DNA of 64,000 nucleotides from Actinomadura sp. WMMA1423 (lineage in GTDB: Bacteria; Actinomycetota; Actinomycetes; Streptosporangiales; Streptosporangiaceae), in NCBI RefSeq assembly GCF_006547145.1, contig NZ_CP041244.1:2232001-2296000 (forward strand), written 5' to 3'. How positions within the stretch are numbered: the stretch's first letter is position 1; every line of letters starts with the position of its first letter. Under the pieces are notes generated by a model that did no database searches, was not told the DNA's origin, and saw only the letters and a list, made by a program, of their open reading frames with translations. The position numbers and the translations under genes are program-made. Of this stretch, positions 15,571 through 24,605 are shown in pieces.

Positions 15571-16161
15571 ATGACCAACATCGATGAGCCGGGCACCGAA
15601 CAACTGCTCAATGTGGCTGCGAAGCTGCTCAGCGGCCTCGGCTACGACTCGGTCACCAACACGATGATCGCCGAGGCGTCCGGCATCGATCTCGCGGTGG
15701 TGACCGAACGGTACGGCGGTAAGCGCGACATCTACATGGCGGTCCTGCGTCGCGCCCACCGGCGGCGCATCGAGCGTATTCGAGCACTCGATGCCGTCTA
15801 CACTCCGGACCTGAACGGCCTGACCCGGCTGCTGGACGAATACCTGGATCTGTGCATGGAGACCCCCGAGCTCGGGGCCTTGTGGATGCAGCGTTGGCTG
15901 TCCGACGCCGATGACATCCCCGGACTGGACACCATGTTCGGCGGTCCCGAACTCGGCCGGACCATAGAAATGGTACGCAAGGCCATCGCCGATGATCTGG
16001 ATGCCGGGATGGTGATGCGCACACTCACCTATACCATCCTCGCTTTCTCCCAGAAAGGGATCGTTGACACCTCCGCGGTCCGCCACGAACCCACCGATCC
16101 GGCCACTTTGAAGAGATTTCGCGCGCATCTCCATCAGCTCGCCCGCCACCTCGTGGTCTGA
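15571..16161 (+). CDS. TetR-family transcriptional regulator
   Basis: 196 residues. Residues ~8-55 form the DNA-binding domain (LLNVAAKLLSGLGYDSVTNT, then IAEASGIDLAVVTERYGGKRDIYMAVL), the standard TetR helix-turn-helix with Y-x-x-K. The remainder is all-helical and would bind an effector. ATG 15571 has GGGGAG 4 nt upstream. It is less GC-rich than its neighbours and lies right after tRNA-Met, convergent with the flavoprotein/transporter operon, which is its most likely target (inference). Confidence 0.85.
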   Translation: MTNIDEPGTEQLLNVAAKLLSGLGYDSVTNTMIAEASGIDLAVVTERYGGKRDIYMAVLRRAHRRRIERIRALDAVYTPDLNGLTRLLDEYLDLCMETPELGALWMQRWLSDADDIPGLDTMFGGPELGRTIEMVRKAIADDLDAGMVMRTLTYTILAFSQKGIVDTSAVRHEPTDPATLKRFRAHLHQLARHLVV

Positions 16162-16245
16162 AGTCCGGCCGCCCACATCGGGCGCCATGCCGGTGGTGAC
16201 TCTTCGGCCCCCACCGACATGGCGGGACTCGGGCCGCTCGTACGC

Positions 16246-17445
16246 CTAGATGCGGGCCCCAGGAGGCCGGACGCCGACCCGGTAGTCGGCCACCCGCATG
16301 ATCTCCTCGGCGTCATCGAGCGGGGGGTAGATGCGTTCCCGATTCGTGGTGATCTTGCGCTTCTTGGCGACCTCGCCGGTGCTCTGGACGGTTCGCTCCC
16401 AGCCGCTTGTGAGCACCGCGCCGGCAGCGCCGAGGTCGACGCAGGTGGCATAGGGCGCCGGGGCGAAGGGTGCGAGCGGAAGGCCGAGCAGGTCGGCAGC
16501 GGCGTTGTGACCGGCGAACTTTCCCAGCGGGATCGCGTGCTGGCAGGACTGCAGCACCAACTGGCCCGGCTCGGCGACGGCGGCGGCGGTATCGCCCGCC
16601 GCGAGGATCTCTGGAGCTTCCGGGACCTGGAGGTGCTCGTTCACGTAGAGGCGGCCAAGCCTGTCGCGCCGCCCTGGGACCTCCGCCGTGAGGGGACTGG
16701 CCTGCATCCCGGCCGTCCAGACGACGGTGTCCGCCGCGATCTGGTCGCCGTCCGTGAACGACACGAGGCCTGGCTCGACCGAAGCGATGCTCTGCCCGAG
16801 CCTCACCTCGATCCCCAATCGTTCGAGTGCGGAGACGATGACCGAGCGGGGGCCGGCGCCGAGGTCCGGGCCGACCTCATCGGCCAGTTCGACCAGGACC
16901 ACTCGTGGACGATCAGCTGGTCCGGTCGAATGCGCAGCCAGCCGCCCGACGAGCTCGGTGGCCACCTCGAGTCCGGTGAAACCGGCTCCGACGACCACCG
17001 CGGTAAGGCGGCCCGGGCCTTCGGGCAAGCCTCGCAGGTGCTCGTCCAGACGGGCCGCGCTCTCGATGGTGTCGACGTCGTGGATCCGTTCGGCCCCGGG
17101 AACCCCGGCCGGGCGCAACCGGCTGCCGGCGGCCAGCACCAGTCGCTCGTACCCGAGCCTCTGTCGCCCTCCGTCTCGATCGGCCGCCGTGACCAGACCA
17201 CCGGCCACGTCGAGACCGGTCACGGTGGCCTTCACGTGCCGCACCCCGATCGGCTCCAGGATGCGGTTCAGCGGCACTCGCATCCTGGCCGGGTCGGCCT
17301 CGTACAGTCGCGGTCGGATGACCAGATCATCACCGGGCGCTATGAGCGTGATGTCCAGCTTCGAGCCTGTCTCCTTGCGTACCTTGGCCGCGGCTGCCGC
17401 GCTCCACACTCCAGCGAAACCGCCACCGATGACGAGCAGGTCCAC
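16246..17445 (-). CDS. NDH-2-like FAD-dependent NAD(P)H oxidoreductase
   Basis: 399 residues. LLVIGGGFAGVWSA binds FAD, VVVGAGFTGLEVATEL binds NAD(P)H, and ILAAGDTAAA is the ATG/GD motif near the C-terminus that closes on the flavin; TVVWTAGMQASPL is typical of type II NADH dehydrogenases and related quinone reductases. No C-terminal membrane anchor helix is evident, so it may be soluble or peripheral. GTG 17445 chosen with AAGGAA 8 nt upstream. It lies 86 nt after the MHS transporter, probably cotranscribed, suggesting oxidation or detoxification of the imported compound. Confidence 0.8.
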   Translation of the reverse strand: MDLLVIGGGFAGVWSAAAAAKVRKETGSKLDITLIAPGDDLVIRPRLYEADPARMRVPLNRILEPIGVRHVKATVTGLDVAGGLVTAADRDGGRQRLGYERLVLAAGSRLRPAGVPGAERIHDVDTIESAARLDEHLRGLPEGPGRLTAVVVGAGFTGLEVATELVGRLAAHSTGPADRPRVVLVELADEVGPDLGAGPRSVIVSALERLGIEVRLGQSIASVEPGLVSFTDGDQIAADTVVWTAGMQASPLTAEVPGRRDRLGRLYVNEHLQVPEAPEILAAGDTAAAVAEPGQLVLQSCQHAIPLGKFAGHNAAADLLGLPLAPFAPAPYATCVDLGAAGAVLTSGWERTVQSTGEVAKKRKITTNRERIYPPLDDAEEIMRVADYRVGVRPPGARI

Positions 17446-17531
17446 AATGATCGTTCCTTTCCTTGGGAGGGCCGTTCGCGGCACTGTGCGGGCTTGGCCT
17501 CCGCTGACCGCCAGGCACAGCGCGACGGGGG

Positions 17532-18890
17532 TCAAGCGGCGGATTCGGTCTCCTTCGCCAGCGGCGGAACCGGGACGCCGAGGTGCTGTCCCCCATCGAT
17601 CTTCGGCGCCAGCCGGAACAGGACCAGCGCGGCGACCACGCTGATCGCACAGATACCGACGAGATAGAGGCTGACCAGGCGCGTCGTGTTCTCGATGGCG
17701 AACAGGGCAGTGGCGATCAGGGGAGCCGTCCCGCCGATCAGCGAACCGAGTCCGAGAATGATTCCCATGCCCGAATAGCGCGTCGCCGTCGGGAAGACAT
17801 CGGCCATGATGCTGCCCTGAAGGGCATGGGAGATGGGGGTGGACAGGGCCATGCACGCGAACGCCGCGGCGGCGGCGCCGATCGTGCCGACATCGAATAC
17901 GGGGAAGTATGCGGCGGCCGCGACCAGCAGCACGACGGAGCCGAACAGGAAGACCCGGCGGCGGCCGTAGCGATCCGCGACTCGCGACCAGAAGGGGATG
18001 GAGAGCAGCCACGCCACGCTGCCGAGGGTGATGCCCACGAGGAGCGACTGACGCTCGAGCCCCAGAGTGGTCGAGCCGTACGACAACGAGAAGACGGTGA
18101 AGACGTAGGAACAGGTCGCGGCGGCCATGACCATGAGGGTCGTGGCGATGATCTTCGGCCACTCCGTCCTGAGGGCGACCACCGCGGGCACCCGGACGAT
18201 CTCGTCCCGGTCGCGCGCGTCCACGAAACTCGGTGACTCGGTGATTCGCAGTCGGACGAACAGTCCGACGAGCACGAGGATCGTGCTCGCGATGAACGGC
18301 ACCCGCCAGACCCACGCCACGAACGCCTCATCGGACGAGAACGAGGTGGCTGCGAGGTAGGCGAGATTGGCCAGTACGAGCCCGGCCGGCACTCCCATCT
18401 GCGGGAGCCCGCCGAAAAGGTTGCTGCGCCCCTTCGGCGCGTGCTCCACGGACATGAGGACCGCGCCACTGCTCTCCCCGCCGAGGGCGATCCCTTGGAC
18501 GAGTCGCAGGGTCACCAGCAGGATCGGCGCCCAGATGCCGATGGAATGGTAGGTGGGAAGCAGCCCGATCAAGGTCGAGGCCAGCCCCATCGTCACCAGC
18601 GAGATGACGAGGATGTTCTTCCGGCCCACCCGGTCGCCGAAATGGCCGAAGATGATTCCTCCGAAGGGCCGGGCGAAGAATCCGACCGCGAATGTCGCGA
18701 ATGCGGCAAGCGTTCCGGACACGGGGCTGAGAGACGAGAAGATCTCTTTGCCGAAGACCAGCGCCGCCGCGGTGCCGTAGAGATAGAAGTCGTACCACTC
18801 CAGGGTGGTGCCGACCATGCTGGCGATGGCCACACGCTTCAGAGTGGGGGGTGTGTTCGTGGATTCGCCCGGGCCGCTGTTACCGACCAT
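17532..18890 (-). CDS. MFS transporter, metabolite:H+ symporter (MHS/ShiA-like)
   Basis: 452 residues, 12 transmembrane segments. TTLEWYDFYLYGTAAALVFG is the hallmark first helix of the MHS subfamily (ShiA, ProP, KgtP), and FGHFGDRVGRKNILV is motif A; RLVQGIALGGESSGA is the conserved helix-5 signature. These proteins import organic acids, shikimate or osmolytes with protons. ATG 18890 is favoured: GGGAA is upstream and earlier in-frame starts lie in the AT-rich promoter. First gene of a probable two-gene unit with the flavoprotein. Confidence 0.85.
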   Translation of the reverse strand: MVGNSGPGESTNTPPTLKRVAIASMVGTTLEWYDFYLYGTAAALVFGKEIFSSLSPVSGTLAAFATFAVGFFARPFGGIIFGHFGDRVGRKNILVISLVTMGLASTLIGLLPTYHSIGIWAPILLVTLRLVQGIALGGESSGAVLMSVEHAPKGRSNLFGGLPQMGVPAGLVLANLAYLAATSFSSDEAFVAWVWRVPFIASTILVLVGLFVRLRITESPSFVDARDRDEIVRVPAVVALRTEWPKIIATTLMVMAAATCSYVFTVFSLSYGSTTLGLERQSLLVGITLGSVAWLLSIPFWSRVADRYGRRRVFLFGSVVLLVAAAAYFPVFDVGTIGAAAAAFACMALSTPISHALQGSIMADVFPTATRYSGMGIILGLGSLIGGTAPLIATALFAIENTTRLVSLYLVGICAISVVAALVLFRLAPKIDGGQHLGVPVPPLAKETESAA

Positions 18891-19611
18891 GACCTGTTCC
18901 CTTCGAGTTTCCGACGCCGTGGACTGGCAGTCCGCCCCTTTTCGCTTGTGACCGATCTTGATGTGTGAGCAAGTGTGCGACCTGGCGGTATGATGGTCAA
19001 ATAACAAATTTCCTTATACCTATACCGATGCTGTTATATCTCACGGAACGACTCCGGCGGTGAAGGCCGAGCGAGGCGACCCTGGAGCCGCCGCCTGCGG
19101 CGGCCCGCGATGACGATCTTTCACGGGAGGCGCCACGGCGGTGGGATCGGAGACGCGACGGCCCGCAGGTGCTCGCGATACGGGTCGCCGGGTCAGGCCG
19201 CTTCGGCGCAGGGCACCGGCATCAGAACCGAAGCGATATCGCTGCCGCCGGCGTGTGCGTTCGCCACCCTCGGCGTCGCCCGTGTCGAATTGTGAGACCG
19301 ACGCCCGCAACCACCGCTCCAGCCGTGCTCTGGCGCAACTCGGCATTCCTTTGAGAGGGGTTGCGCGCATGGGCCGATATTGCGGGCCACGGCGAGTAAG
19401 GCCAGCTCCGCGGCTCGCGGCGTATTCACGGTGGGCGCTGCCGAACGGCCTGTCGTCAGACTGAACCGCAAGCTCGTCGAGCGCGGCCTAATTCAGGGTT
19501 TGCAGGATGCGGCTCTGGATGTCAAGCGGCGAGTTCATGATTGTTCGCCATGATGACTGGCGGAATTCGCAGGGGATATTGCGGCTCCCCCCGCCGGGGA
19601 AGAGCACGAGG
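18891..19611. other. 720-bp region without a recognisable gene
   Basis: The right side of the MHS gene is AT-rich (18980-19045, with TATACC repeats TTATACCTATACC), probably its promoter: on the minus strand TTGACC (19000-18995) and CACACT (18977-18972) are 17 nt apart, a weak match. From ~19040 to 19600 the DNA has mixed composition and only short reading frames; NTPRAAELALLAVARNI on the minus strand (~19420) faintly recalls hydroxyacid dehydrogenases but the frame breaks soon after. I see decayed coding DNA at best. Confidence 0.4.
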
Positions 19612-20382
19612 CTAAGCGGGCCAGTCCGGGTGGCGCTTCTCCAGGAACGCCGTCATGCCCTCCTGCGCCTCCGGGGTCTGGCTGGAGGCGGCCATGACCT
19701 CGACCGCGTAGGCGTAGGCGTCCTGCTCGGGACGGTCGAACTGGGCGTACATCGCCTGCTTGCCGAGGGCCTTGCTGCGCGGACTGCCCTGGGTGGCGCG
19801 CCGCAGGAGGTCGTGGACGGCCTTGTCGAGCTCCTCGTCCGGCACCGCGTAGTTGATCAGGCCCCACTCGGCGGCCGTGGCGGCGTCGACGACCTCGCCG
19901 GTGAGGGCCATCTCGGCGGCGCGCTTGCGGCCGACGTTGCGGGAGATCGCCACCAGGGGCGTGTGGCAGAACCACCCGCCCTTCCCGCCGGGCGCGGCGA
20001 AGCCCGCGCTCCGCGCGGCGACGGCCAGGTCGCAGCTCGCCACGAGCTGGCAGCCGGCGGCGGTCGCGAGGCCGTGCACCCGCGCCACCACCACCTGCGG
20101 GACGGACTGGATCGTCCGCATCAGCTCGGTGCACACCCGCAGCAGGTCGCGGACGTCGGCGTGGGACGCCCCGGCCATGTCGGCGAAGTCGTGCCCGGCG
20201 GAGAAGACGGGACCGTTCGCGGCGAGGACGAGCCCGCGGGCGTCGGTGGCCCCGGCCTCCCGGAACGCCTCGGTGAGCCGGACGAGGAAGGCGCGGGAGA
20301 GCGCGTTGCGGCGGCGCGGCCGGTTCATCGTGATCGTGGTGAAGGGACCGTCGCGGTGCAGCAGGACGTCGTCGTCGCTCAT
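19612..20382 (-). CDS. crotonase-fold (enoyl-CoA hydratase-like) protein lacking both catalytic Glu
   Basis: 256 residues. FSAGHDFADMAG and VHGLATAAGCQLVASCDLAV give the two oxyanion-hole segments that bind acyl-CoA thioesters. The two glutamates of classical hydratases are not kept: GCELA is GCQLV, and the second Glu region reads AAPGGKGGWF. The protein resembles the ECHDC3 branch of uncertain activity, so hydratase annotation would be unsafe; isomerase, hydrolase or non-enzymatic roles are open. ATG 20382 has GGAAG upstream. Divergent from the next small gene (63 nt between starts). Confidence 0.8.
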   Translation of the reverse strand: MSDDDVLLHRDGPFTTITMNRPRRRNALSRAFLVRLTEAFREAGATDARGLVLAANGPVFSAGHDFADMAGASHADVRDLLRVCTELMRTIQSVPQVVVARVHGLATAAGCQLVASCDLAVAARSAGFAAPGGKGGWFCHTPLVAISRNVGRKRAAEMALTGEVVDAATAAEWGLINYAVPDEELDKAVHDLLRRATQGSPRSKALGKQAMYAQFDRPEQDAYAYAVEVMAASSQTPEAQEGMTAFLEKRHPDWPA

Positions 20383-20445
20383 GCTTCCGACGTTACGTCA
20401 GACCCTCGTCGTACGGTGGGCGGGCGTCCACGAGCCGAGGGGGGC

Positions 20446-20838
20446 ATGGCCTTGAAACTTCTCACCGCCACCAACTCCAGCCAGGGATTCCGCGGCAACG
20501 ACTTCGACTGGTGCATCGAAGGCGAGCTGGTCCACATCGGCACGGTCTGCGCCCGCGACCGCGACGACCCCGACGGCGGCTGCGGGTGCGGCCGCTCGTT
20601 CGCGGGGCTCAACTCCCACCGCGCCACGACCACCGCGATGGTCCGCGAGGTCCCCGGTTTCACCGACGCCGACTACGTGCTGGCGATCCGCTCCAGCCTG
20701 GAGCAGCAGGGCTGCGACGCCTCCTTCGCCGAGCACGAGGCGGCGCTGCTGCGCTGCCTCGTGCGCGACTGGCCGGTGGGGGTGGTCGTCGAGCGGCGGC
20801 TGGATGAGATCGTGGTACGGCAGGTCGTCCAGCCCTAG
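20446..20838 (+). CDS. conserved hypothetical protein (DUF7715-like)
   Basis: 130 residues, soluble. [25 protein letters not shown] opens it (core: [16 protein letters not shown]), followed by a Cys-rich segment [22 protein letters not shown] that could bind a metal, and a helical C-terminus. I recall this as an actinobacterial domain of unknown function. GAGGGGGG lies just before ATG 20446. 17 nt upstream of the thiamine-binding gene and probably cotranscribed. Confidence 0.65.
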   Translation: MALKLLTATNSSQGFRGNDFDWCIEGELVHIGTVCARDRDDPDGGCGCGRSFAGLNSHRATTTAMVREVPGFTDADYVLAIRSSLEQQGCDASFAEHEAALLRCLVRDWPVGVVVERRLDEIVVRQVVQP

Positions 20839-20855
20839 ATCTCGGGAGGTGCGCG

Positions 20856-21146
20856 ATGCTCGTCGCGTTCTCGGTCACCCCGCTCGGCGCGGGCGAGGAG
20901 GTCGGCGAGCTCGTCGCCGAGGCGGTCCGGGTGGTGCGGGCGAGCGGCCTGCCCAACCGGACCGACGCCATGTTCACCACGATCGAGGGCGAGTGGGACG
21001 AGGTCATGGCCGTGGTGAAGGCCGCCACCGACGCGGTCGCCGCCCGCGCGCCGCGGGTGAGCCTCGTCGTCAAGGCCGACATCCGGCCCGGCGTGACCGG
21101 CGCGCTCGACGCCAAGGTCGAGTCGGTGGAGCGCCGCCTCAGGTGA
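20856..21146 (+). CDS. MTH1187/YqgV-family thiamine-binding-like protein
   Basis: 96 residues, the full length of the family. [21 protein letters not shown] and [19 protein letters not shown] fit the ferredoxin-like fold of MTH1187/YkoF-type proteins, which bind thiamine or its pyrimidine in the cytosol and form tetramers. GGGAGG is 7 nt before ATG. The last 8 nt overlap the 3' end of the convergent metallopeptidase gene. Confidence 0.8.
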   Translation: MLVAFSVTPLGAGEEVGELVAEAVRVVRASGLPNRTDAMFTTIEGEWDEVMAVVKAATDAVAARAPRVSLVVKADIRPGVTGALDAKVESVERRLR

Positions 21147-21885
21147 AGCAGGCCCGCACGCCGTTCTCGCCGCCGCGCGAGAAGCTGCGCAGCCGCTGCA
21201 CGGCCGAGCCGTGGTCGCCGGGCTTGGTCCACGGCGCCTTGTCGCCGATGACCTTGAAGGCCTCCACGAGCTCCTGCTCGTCGCCGTCCTCGAACTTCAG
21301 CGTCCCGTCGTCGGACGACCCGTAGAGGACCGCGCCCGCGAGGCAGTCGGCCTGGAGCTCGGCGGCGGGCGACACCAGCCCGCGGCGGAGCCGGTTCTGG
21401 ATCGCGTGGCCCCACTCGTGGGAGATCACCAGGTAGACCCACGCGTCGCCGCGCGCGTACCCCGACCGCATCAGGTGGGCGTCCCAGGCGACGAAGTCCC
21501 CGGCCGGGCAGTAGGCCGCGTTGTCGGGTTCGAGCCGCTCGCGGCCGCACACCGGCGCCGAGGCGGGGTCGCGGCCGTCGTAGAGGCCGGCGACCCGGGG
21601 TGAGCCGTACTCGCCGGTGAACAGGCGGTCCCAGTGCCGCCGCCAGTAGTCGTCGGTGATCGTCACCGCGGACTCCATGTCCTCCTTGAACTCGGCCTCG
21701 TCGATCCTGGCGGGGGTCCGCGCGGCGGGCGCGCCGGACGCGGCCGGGGCGCCCTGCGCGGCGGGCCGGGACGCGCCCACCTGGGCGGGGTCGAACTCGC
21801 AGGCTCCCGTGAGCGCGGCGGCCAGCGCGAGCGCGCCGGCGAGAGCGGCGGGCCGCCGCGAACGGTTCCGTGCCGTCTGCCTCAT
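21139..21885 (-). CDS. neutral zinc metallopeptidase lipoprotein (YpfJ-like)
   Basis: 248 residues. A signal peptide ends in the lipobox LTGAC (Cys29), so the protein should be anchored outside the membrane. [14 protein letters not shown] carries the HExxH zinc-binding motif, and [13 protein letters not shown] the downstream Glu/Asp ligand segment, as in the putative neutral zinc peptidase family; [23 protein letters not shown] is the conserved region before the active site (core: [14 protein letters not shown]). Substrate unknown. No strong ribosome site before ATG 21885. Confidence 0.85.
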   Translation of the reverse strand: MRQTARNRSRRPAALAGALALAAALTGACEFDPAQVGASRPAAQGAPAASGAPAARTPARIDEAEFKEDMESAVTITDDYWRRHWDRLFTGEYGSPRVAGLYDGRDPASAPVCGRERLEPDNAAYCPAGDFVAWDAHLMRSGYARGDAWVYLVISHEWGHAIQNRLRRGLVSPAAELQADCLAGAVLYGSSDDGTLKFEDGDEQELVEAFKVIGDKAPWTKPGDHGSAVQRLRSFSRGGENGVRACFT

Positions 21886-22069
21886 GACGGGTCATACGCG
21901 CCTGGGCCCCCGGAAGGACGAACATCCGCCCGAATCGGCCCGCACTGTGCTCCCCGCACAACCCGAACGATGTTCGATTGGACGCCCGCCACGTCTTGCC
22001 CGCGGCCCGTGGACGCAGGTCGGGGCCCCGTGCTGGGGTGCCGGTCACACGAGTCTTCTGGAGGGGCGC

Positions 22070-22870
22070 ATGGCGAACGGGACCCTCGCGGTCCGTGGGC
22101 TGTCGGTGAGCTACGGGCGGGCGGTGCGGGCCCTGCGCGAGGTCTCGCTGGACGTCCCGGCGGGATCGGTCACGGCCGTCCTCGGCGCGAACGGGGCCGG
22201 CAAGACGACGCTGCTCCGCGCGATCTCGGGCACGCTGCCGTTCCACCGCGGCGCGGTGGACGCGGGCACGGTGAAACTCGGCGCGCGGCCCCTCGTGGGG
22301 CTGCACCCCGCCACCGTCGTCGCGGCCGGGGTGGTGCAGGTACCGGAGGGCCGGAGGGTGTTCGGCCGGCTCAGCGTCGAGGAGAACCTGCGGGCGGGCG
22401 CGCTCGGCGCGCCGAGCCGGTCCGACGCGGCCAAGGCCCGCGCGCGGGTGCTCAAGCTGTTCCCGCTGCTGGCGGAGCGGGCGCGCCAGCGCGCCGGGCT
22501 GCTGTCGGGCGGCGAGCAGCAGATGCTCGCGATCGGGCGGGCGCTCATGGCGTGCCCGGCCGTCCTGCTGCTGGACGAGCCGACGCTCGGCCTCGCGCCG
22601 CTGATGGCCGAGCGGATCGCCGAGACCGTCCGGGAGATCAACCTGCAGGGCACCGCGATCCTGCTGATCGAGCAGAACGCGGCGCTGGCGCTGGAGCTGT
22701 CGTCCTCGGCGCACGTGCTGGAGGTCGGCGCGGTGACGCTGCACGGCCCGTCGGCGGAGCTGGCGGCGAGCGACGAGGTGAGGCGCCGCTACCTCGGCGT
22801 CGGCGGCGAGGACGCGGGCGCGCCCGGCCGTGAGGACGGCCCCTCGCTGGAGCGGTGGTCCGCCGGATGA
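22070..22870 (+). CDS. livF: branched-chain amino acid ABC transporter ATP-binding protein LivF
   Basis: 266 residues. GANGAGKTTLL is Walker A, LSGGEQQMLAIGRALM the ABC signature and LLLDEPTLGLAP Walker B; the tight LivF spacing and the VPEGRRVFGRLSVEENL Q-loop region identify the F subunit. It energises import together with LivG. GGAGGGG is 4 nt before ATG 22070. First gene of a five-gene operon with overlapping ends (F-G-H-M-K order). Confidence 0.9.
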   Translation: MANGTLAVRGLSVSYGRAVRALREVSLDVPAGSVTAVLGANGAGKTTLLRAISGTLPFHRGAVDAGTVKLGARPLVGLHPATVVAAGVVQVPEGRRVFGRLSVEENLRAGALGAPSRSDAAKARARVLKLFPLLAERARQRAGLLSGGEQQMLAIGRALMACPAVLLLDEPTLGLAPLMAERIAETVREINLQGTAILLIEQNAALALELSSSAHVLEVGAVTLHGPSAELAASDEVRRRYLGVGGEDAGAPGREDGPSLERWSAG

Positions 22871-23718
22871 GCGGGGGCGGATCGGAGGCGGGCGGATCCG
22901 AAACGGCCGGGCCGGACGCGGGCGAGCTGCGCGTCAGCGGGCTGACGGTGCGGTTCGCGGGGCTGACGGCGCTGGACGGGGTGGGCTTCACCGTCGCGCC
23001 CGGCAGCATCCACGCGATCATCGGGCCGAACGGCGCGGGCAAGTCGACGTGCTTCAACGTCCTGTCCGGCGTCTACCGGGCGAGCGGGGGCAGCGTGCGG
23101 TTCGCGGGCGCGGAGCTGACCGCGCTGCCGCCGCACCGGATCGCGGCCCTCGGCGTCGCCCGGACGTTCCAGAACATCGCGCTGTCGCGGCACCTGTCCG
23201 TCGAGGACAACCTGATGCTCGGGCGGCACCGCCTCACCCGGGCCGGGTTCGTTTCGGCGGGCCTGCGGATGCCCTGGGCGCGCCGCGAGGACGCCCGGCA
23301 CCGGGCCCGGGTCCGCGACATCGCCGGGTTCGTCGGCGTCGGCGAGCACCTGGCGGCGCCCGTCGGGCTGCTGCCCTACGGCGTGCGCAAGCGGGTCGAG
23401 CTGGCCCGCGCGCTCGCCATGGAACCCCGGCTGCTGCTCCTGGACGAGCCGGTGGCCGGGATGAACGGAGCGGAGCGGCGGCGAATGGCCGGGGTCGTCT
23501 CCCGCGCCCGCGCCGACCTCGGCCTGTCGGTCCTGCTGGTCGAGCACGACATGGGGATGGTCATGCGGCTGGCCGACGAGGTCACGGTCCTGGACTTCGG
23601 CAGGCGCATCGCGGGCGGCACGCCCGCGCGGGTGCAACGCGACCCGGCCGTGCTCCGCGCCTATCTCGGCGCCGCGCACGAGCCCGCGGCCGCCCCCGAT
23701 TCGGAGGGAAATCCTTGA
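22867..23718 (+). CDS. livG: branched-chain amino acid ABC transporter ATP-binding protein LivG
   Basis: 283 residues. IIGPNGAGKSTCFN is Walker A, RTFQNIALSRHLSVEDN the Q-loop segment typical of LivG, LLPYGVRKRVELARAL the degenerate signature and LLLDEPVAGMN Walker B. Start ATG 22867 overlaps the livF stop (ATGA). The N-terminal ~20 residues are a Gly/Ser linker-like extension. Works as heterodimer with LivF. Confidence 0.9.
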   Translation: MSGGGSEAGGSETAGPDAGELRVSGLTVRFAGLTALDGVGFTVAPGSIHAIIGPNGAGKSTCFNVLSGVYRASGGSVRFAGAELTALPPHRIAALGVARTFQNIALSRHLSVEDNLMLGRHRLTRAGFVSAGLRMPWARREDARHRARVRDIAGFVGVGEHLAAPVGLLPYGVRKRVELARALAMEPRLLLLDEPVAGMNGAERRRMAGVVSRARADLGLSVLLVEHDMGMVMRLADEVTVLDFGRRIAGGTPARVQRDPAVLRAYLGAAHEPAAAPDSEGNP

Positions 23719-24605
23719 GCACGTTCATCGAGCTGGTGGTCAACGGGGTCTCGGCGGGATCGGTGTACGCGCTGATCGCCCTCGGCTTCGTGATCATCTT
23801 CAAGGCCACCGAGGTGGTCAACTTCGCGCACGCGTCGCTGCTGCTCGCGGGCGGCTACGTCACGGCCGTGCTGCACGACGACATCGGGTTCCTGCCGGCG
23901 CTCGGCGCGGGCGTCGCCGCGGCGGCCGCCGCGGGGGCGCTGGTGGAGCTGCTGGTGCTGCGGCGCGCCCGGGTCGAGGACCACTCGGTGCTGGCGATCG
24001 TCACGATCGGCGTCGACATCGTGTTGACCACGGCGCTGACCCGCGAGATCGGCACGCAGGTCCTGTCGCTGGGCGATCCGTGGGGCGACCGGATCGTCCA
24101 CGTCGGGGGCGTCGGCATCGCGCAGACGCGCATCGCCGCCTTCGTGACCGCGGCCGTCCTGATCGGCGCGTTCCTGCTGGCGTTCCGCTTCACGCCGTGG
24201 GGCGTGGCGATGCGGGCGGCGGCCGAGGACGGCGAGACGGCCGCGCTCATGGGCGTCCGGCTGACCCGCGTCTCGCTCGCCGCGTGGGCGGTCGCGGGCG
24301 CGCTCGCGGCGGTGGCGGCGCTGTTCCTGACCGTGTTCCCCACCCCGGGCCTGGACCGGGCCACCTCGTTCGCCGCGATGAAGGCGTTCCCGGCCGCGAT
24401 CCTCGGCGGCCTGGACTCCACGACGGGCGCGCTCGTCGGCGGCCTCGCCGTGGGGCTCACCGAGTCGCTGGTGACCGGCTACCAGGGCGACCTCGCGTTC
24501 CTCGGGCGCGGCATCGGCGACGTGGCGCCGTTCCTGGTGATGCTCGCGGTGCTGCTCGTCCGCCCCGCCGGGCTGTTCGGGACGAGGGAGCTGTCGCGTG
24601 TCTGA
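23715..24605 (+). CDS. livH: branched-chain amino acid ABC permease LivH
   Basis: 296 residues, ~8 membrane segments. FIELVVNGVSAGSVYALIAL and GFVIIFKATEVVNFAHASL are the conserved LivH opening, and AAAEDGETAALMGV is the EAA-like loop that docks on the ATPases. TTG 23715 overlaps the livG stop (TTGA) with GGAGGGAA 4 nt upstream. Confidence 0.9.
   Translation: MSTFIELVVNGVSAGSVYALIALGFVIIFKATEVVNFAHASLLLAGGYVTAVLHDDIGFLPALGAGVAAAAAAGALVELLVLRRARVEDHSVLAIVTIGVDIVLTTALTREIGTQVLSLGDPWGDRIVHVGGVGIAQTRIAAFVTAAVLIGAFLLAFRFTPWGVAMRAAAEDGETAALMGVRLTRVSLAAWAVAGALAAVAALFLTVFPTPGLDRATSFAAMKAFPAAILGGLDSTTGALVGGLAVGLTESLVTGYQGDLAFLGRGIGDVAPFLVMLAVLLVRPAGLFGTRELSRV

Noticed and set aside
19193-19471. Hydroxyacid-dehydrogenase-like gene on the minus strand
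   Set aside because: Only a short NTP-AAELAL-like similarity; no cofactor motif and the frame breaks.
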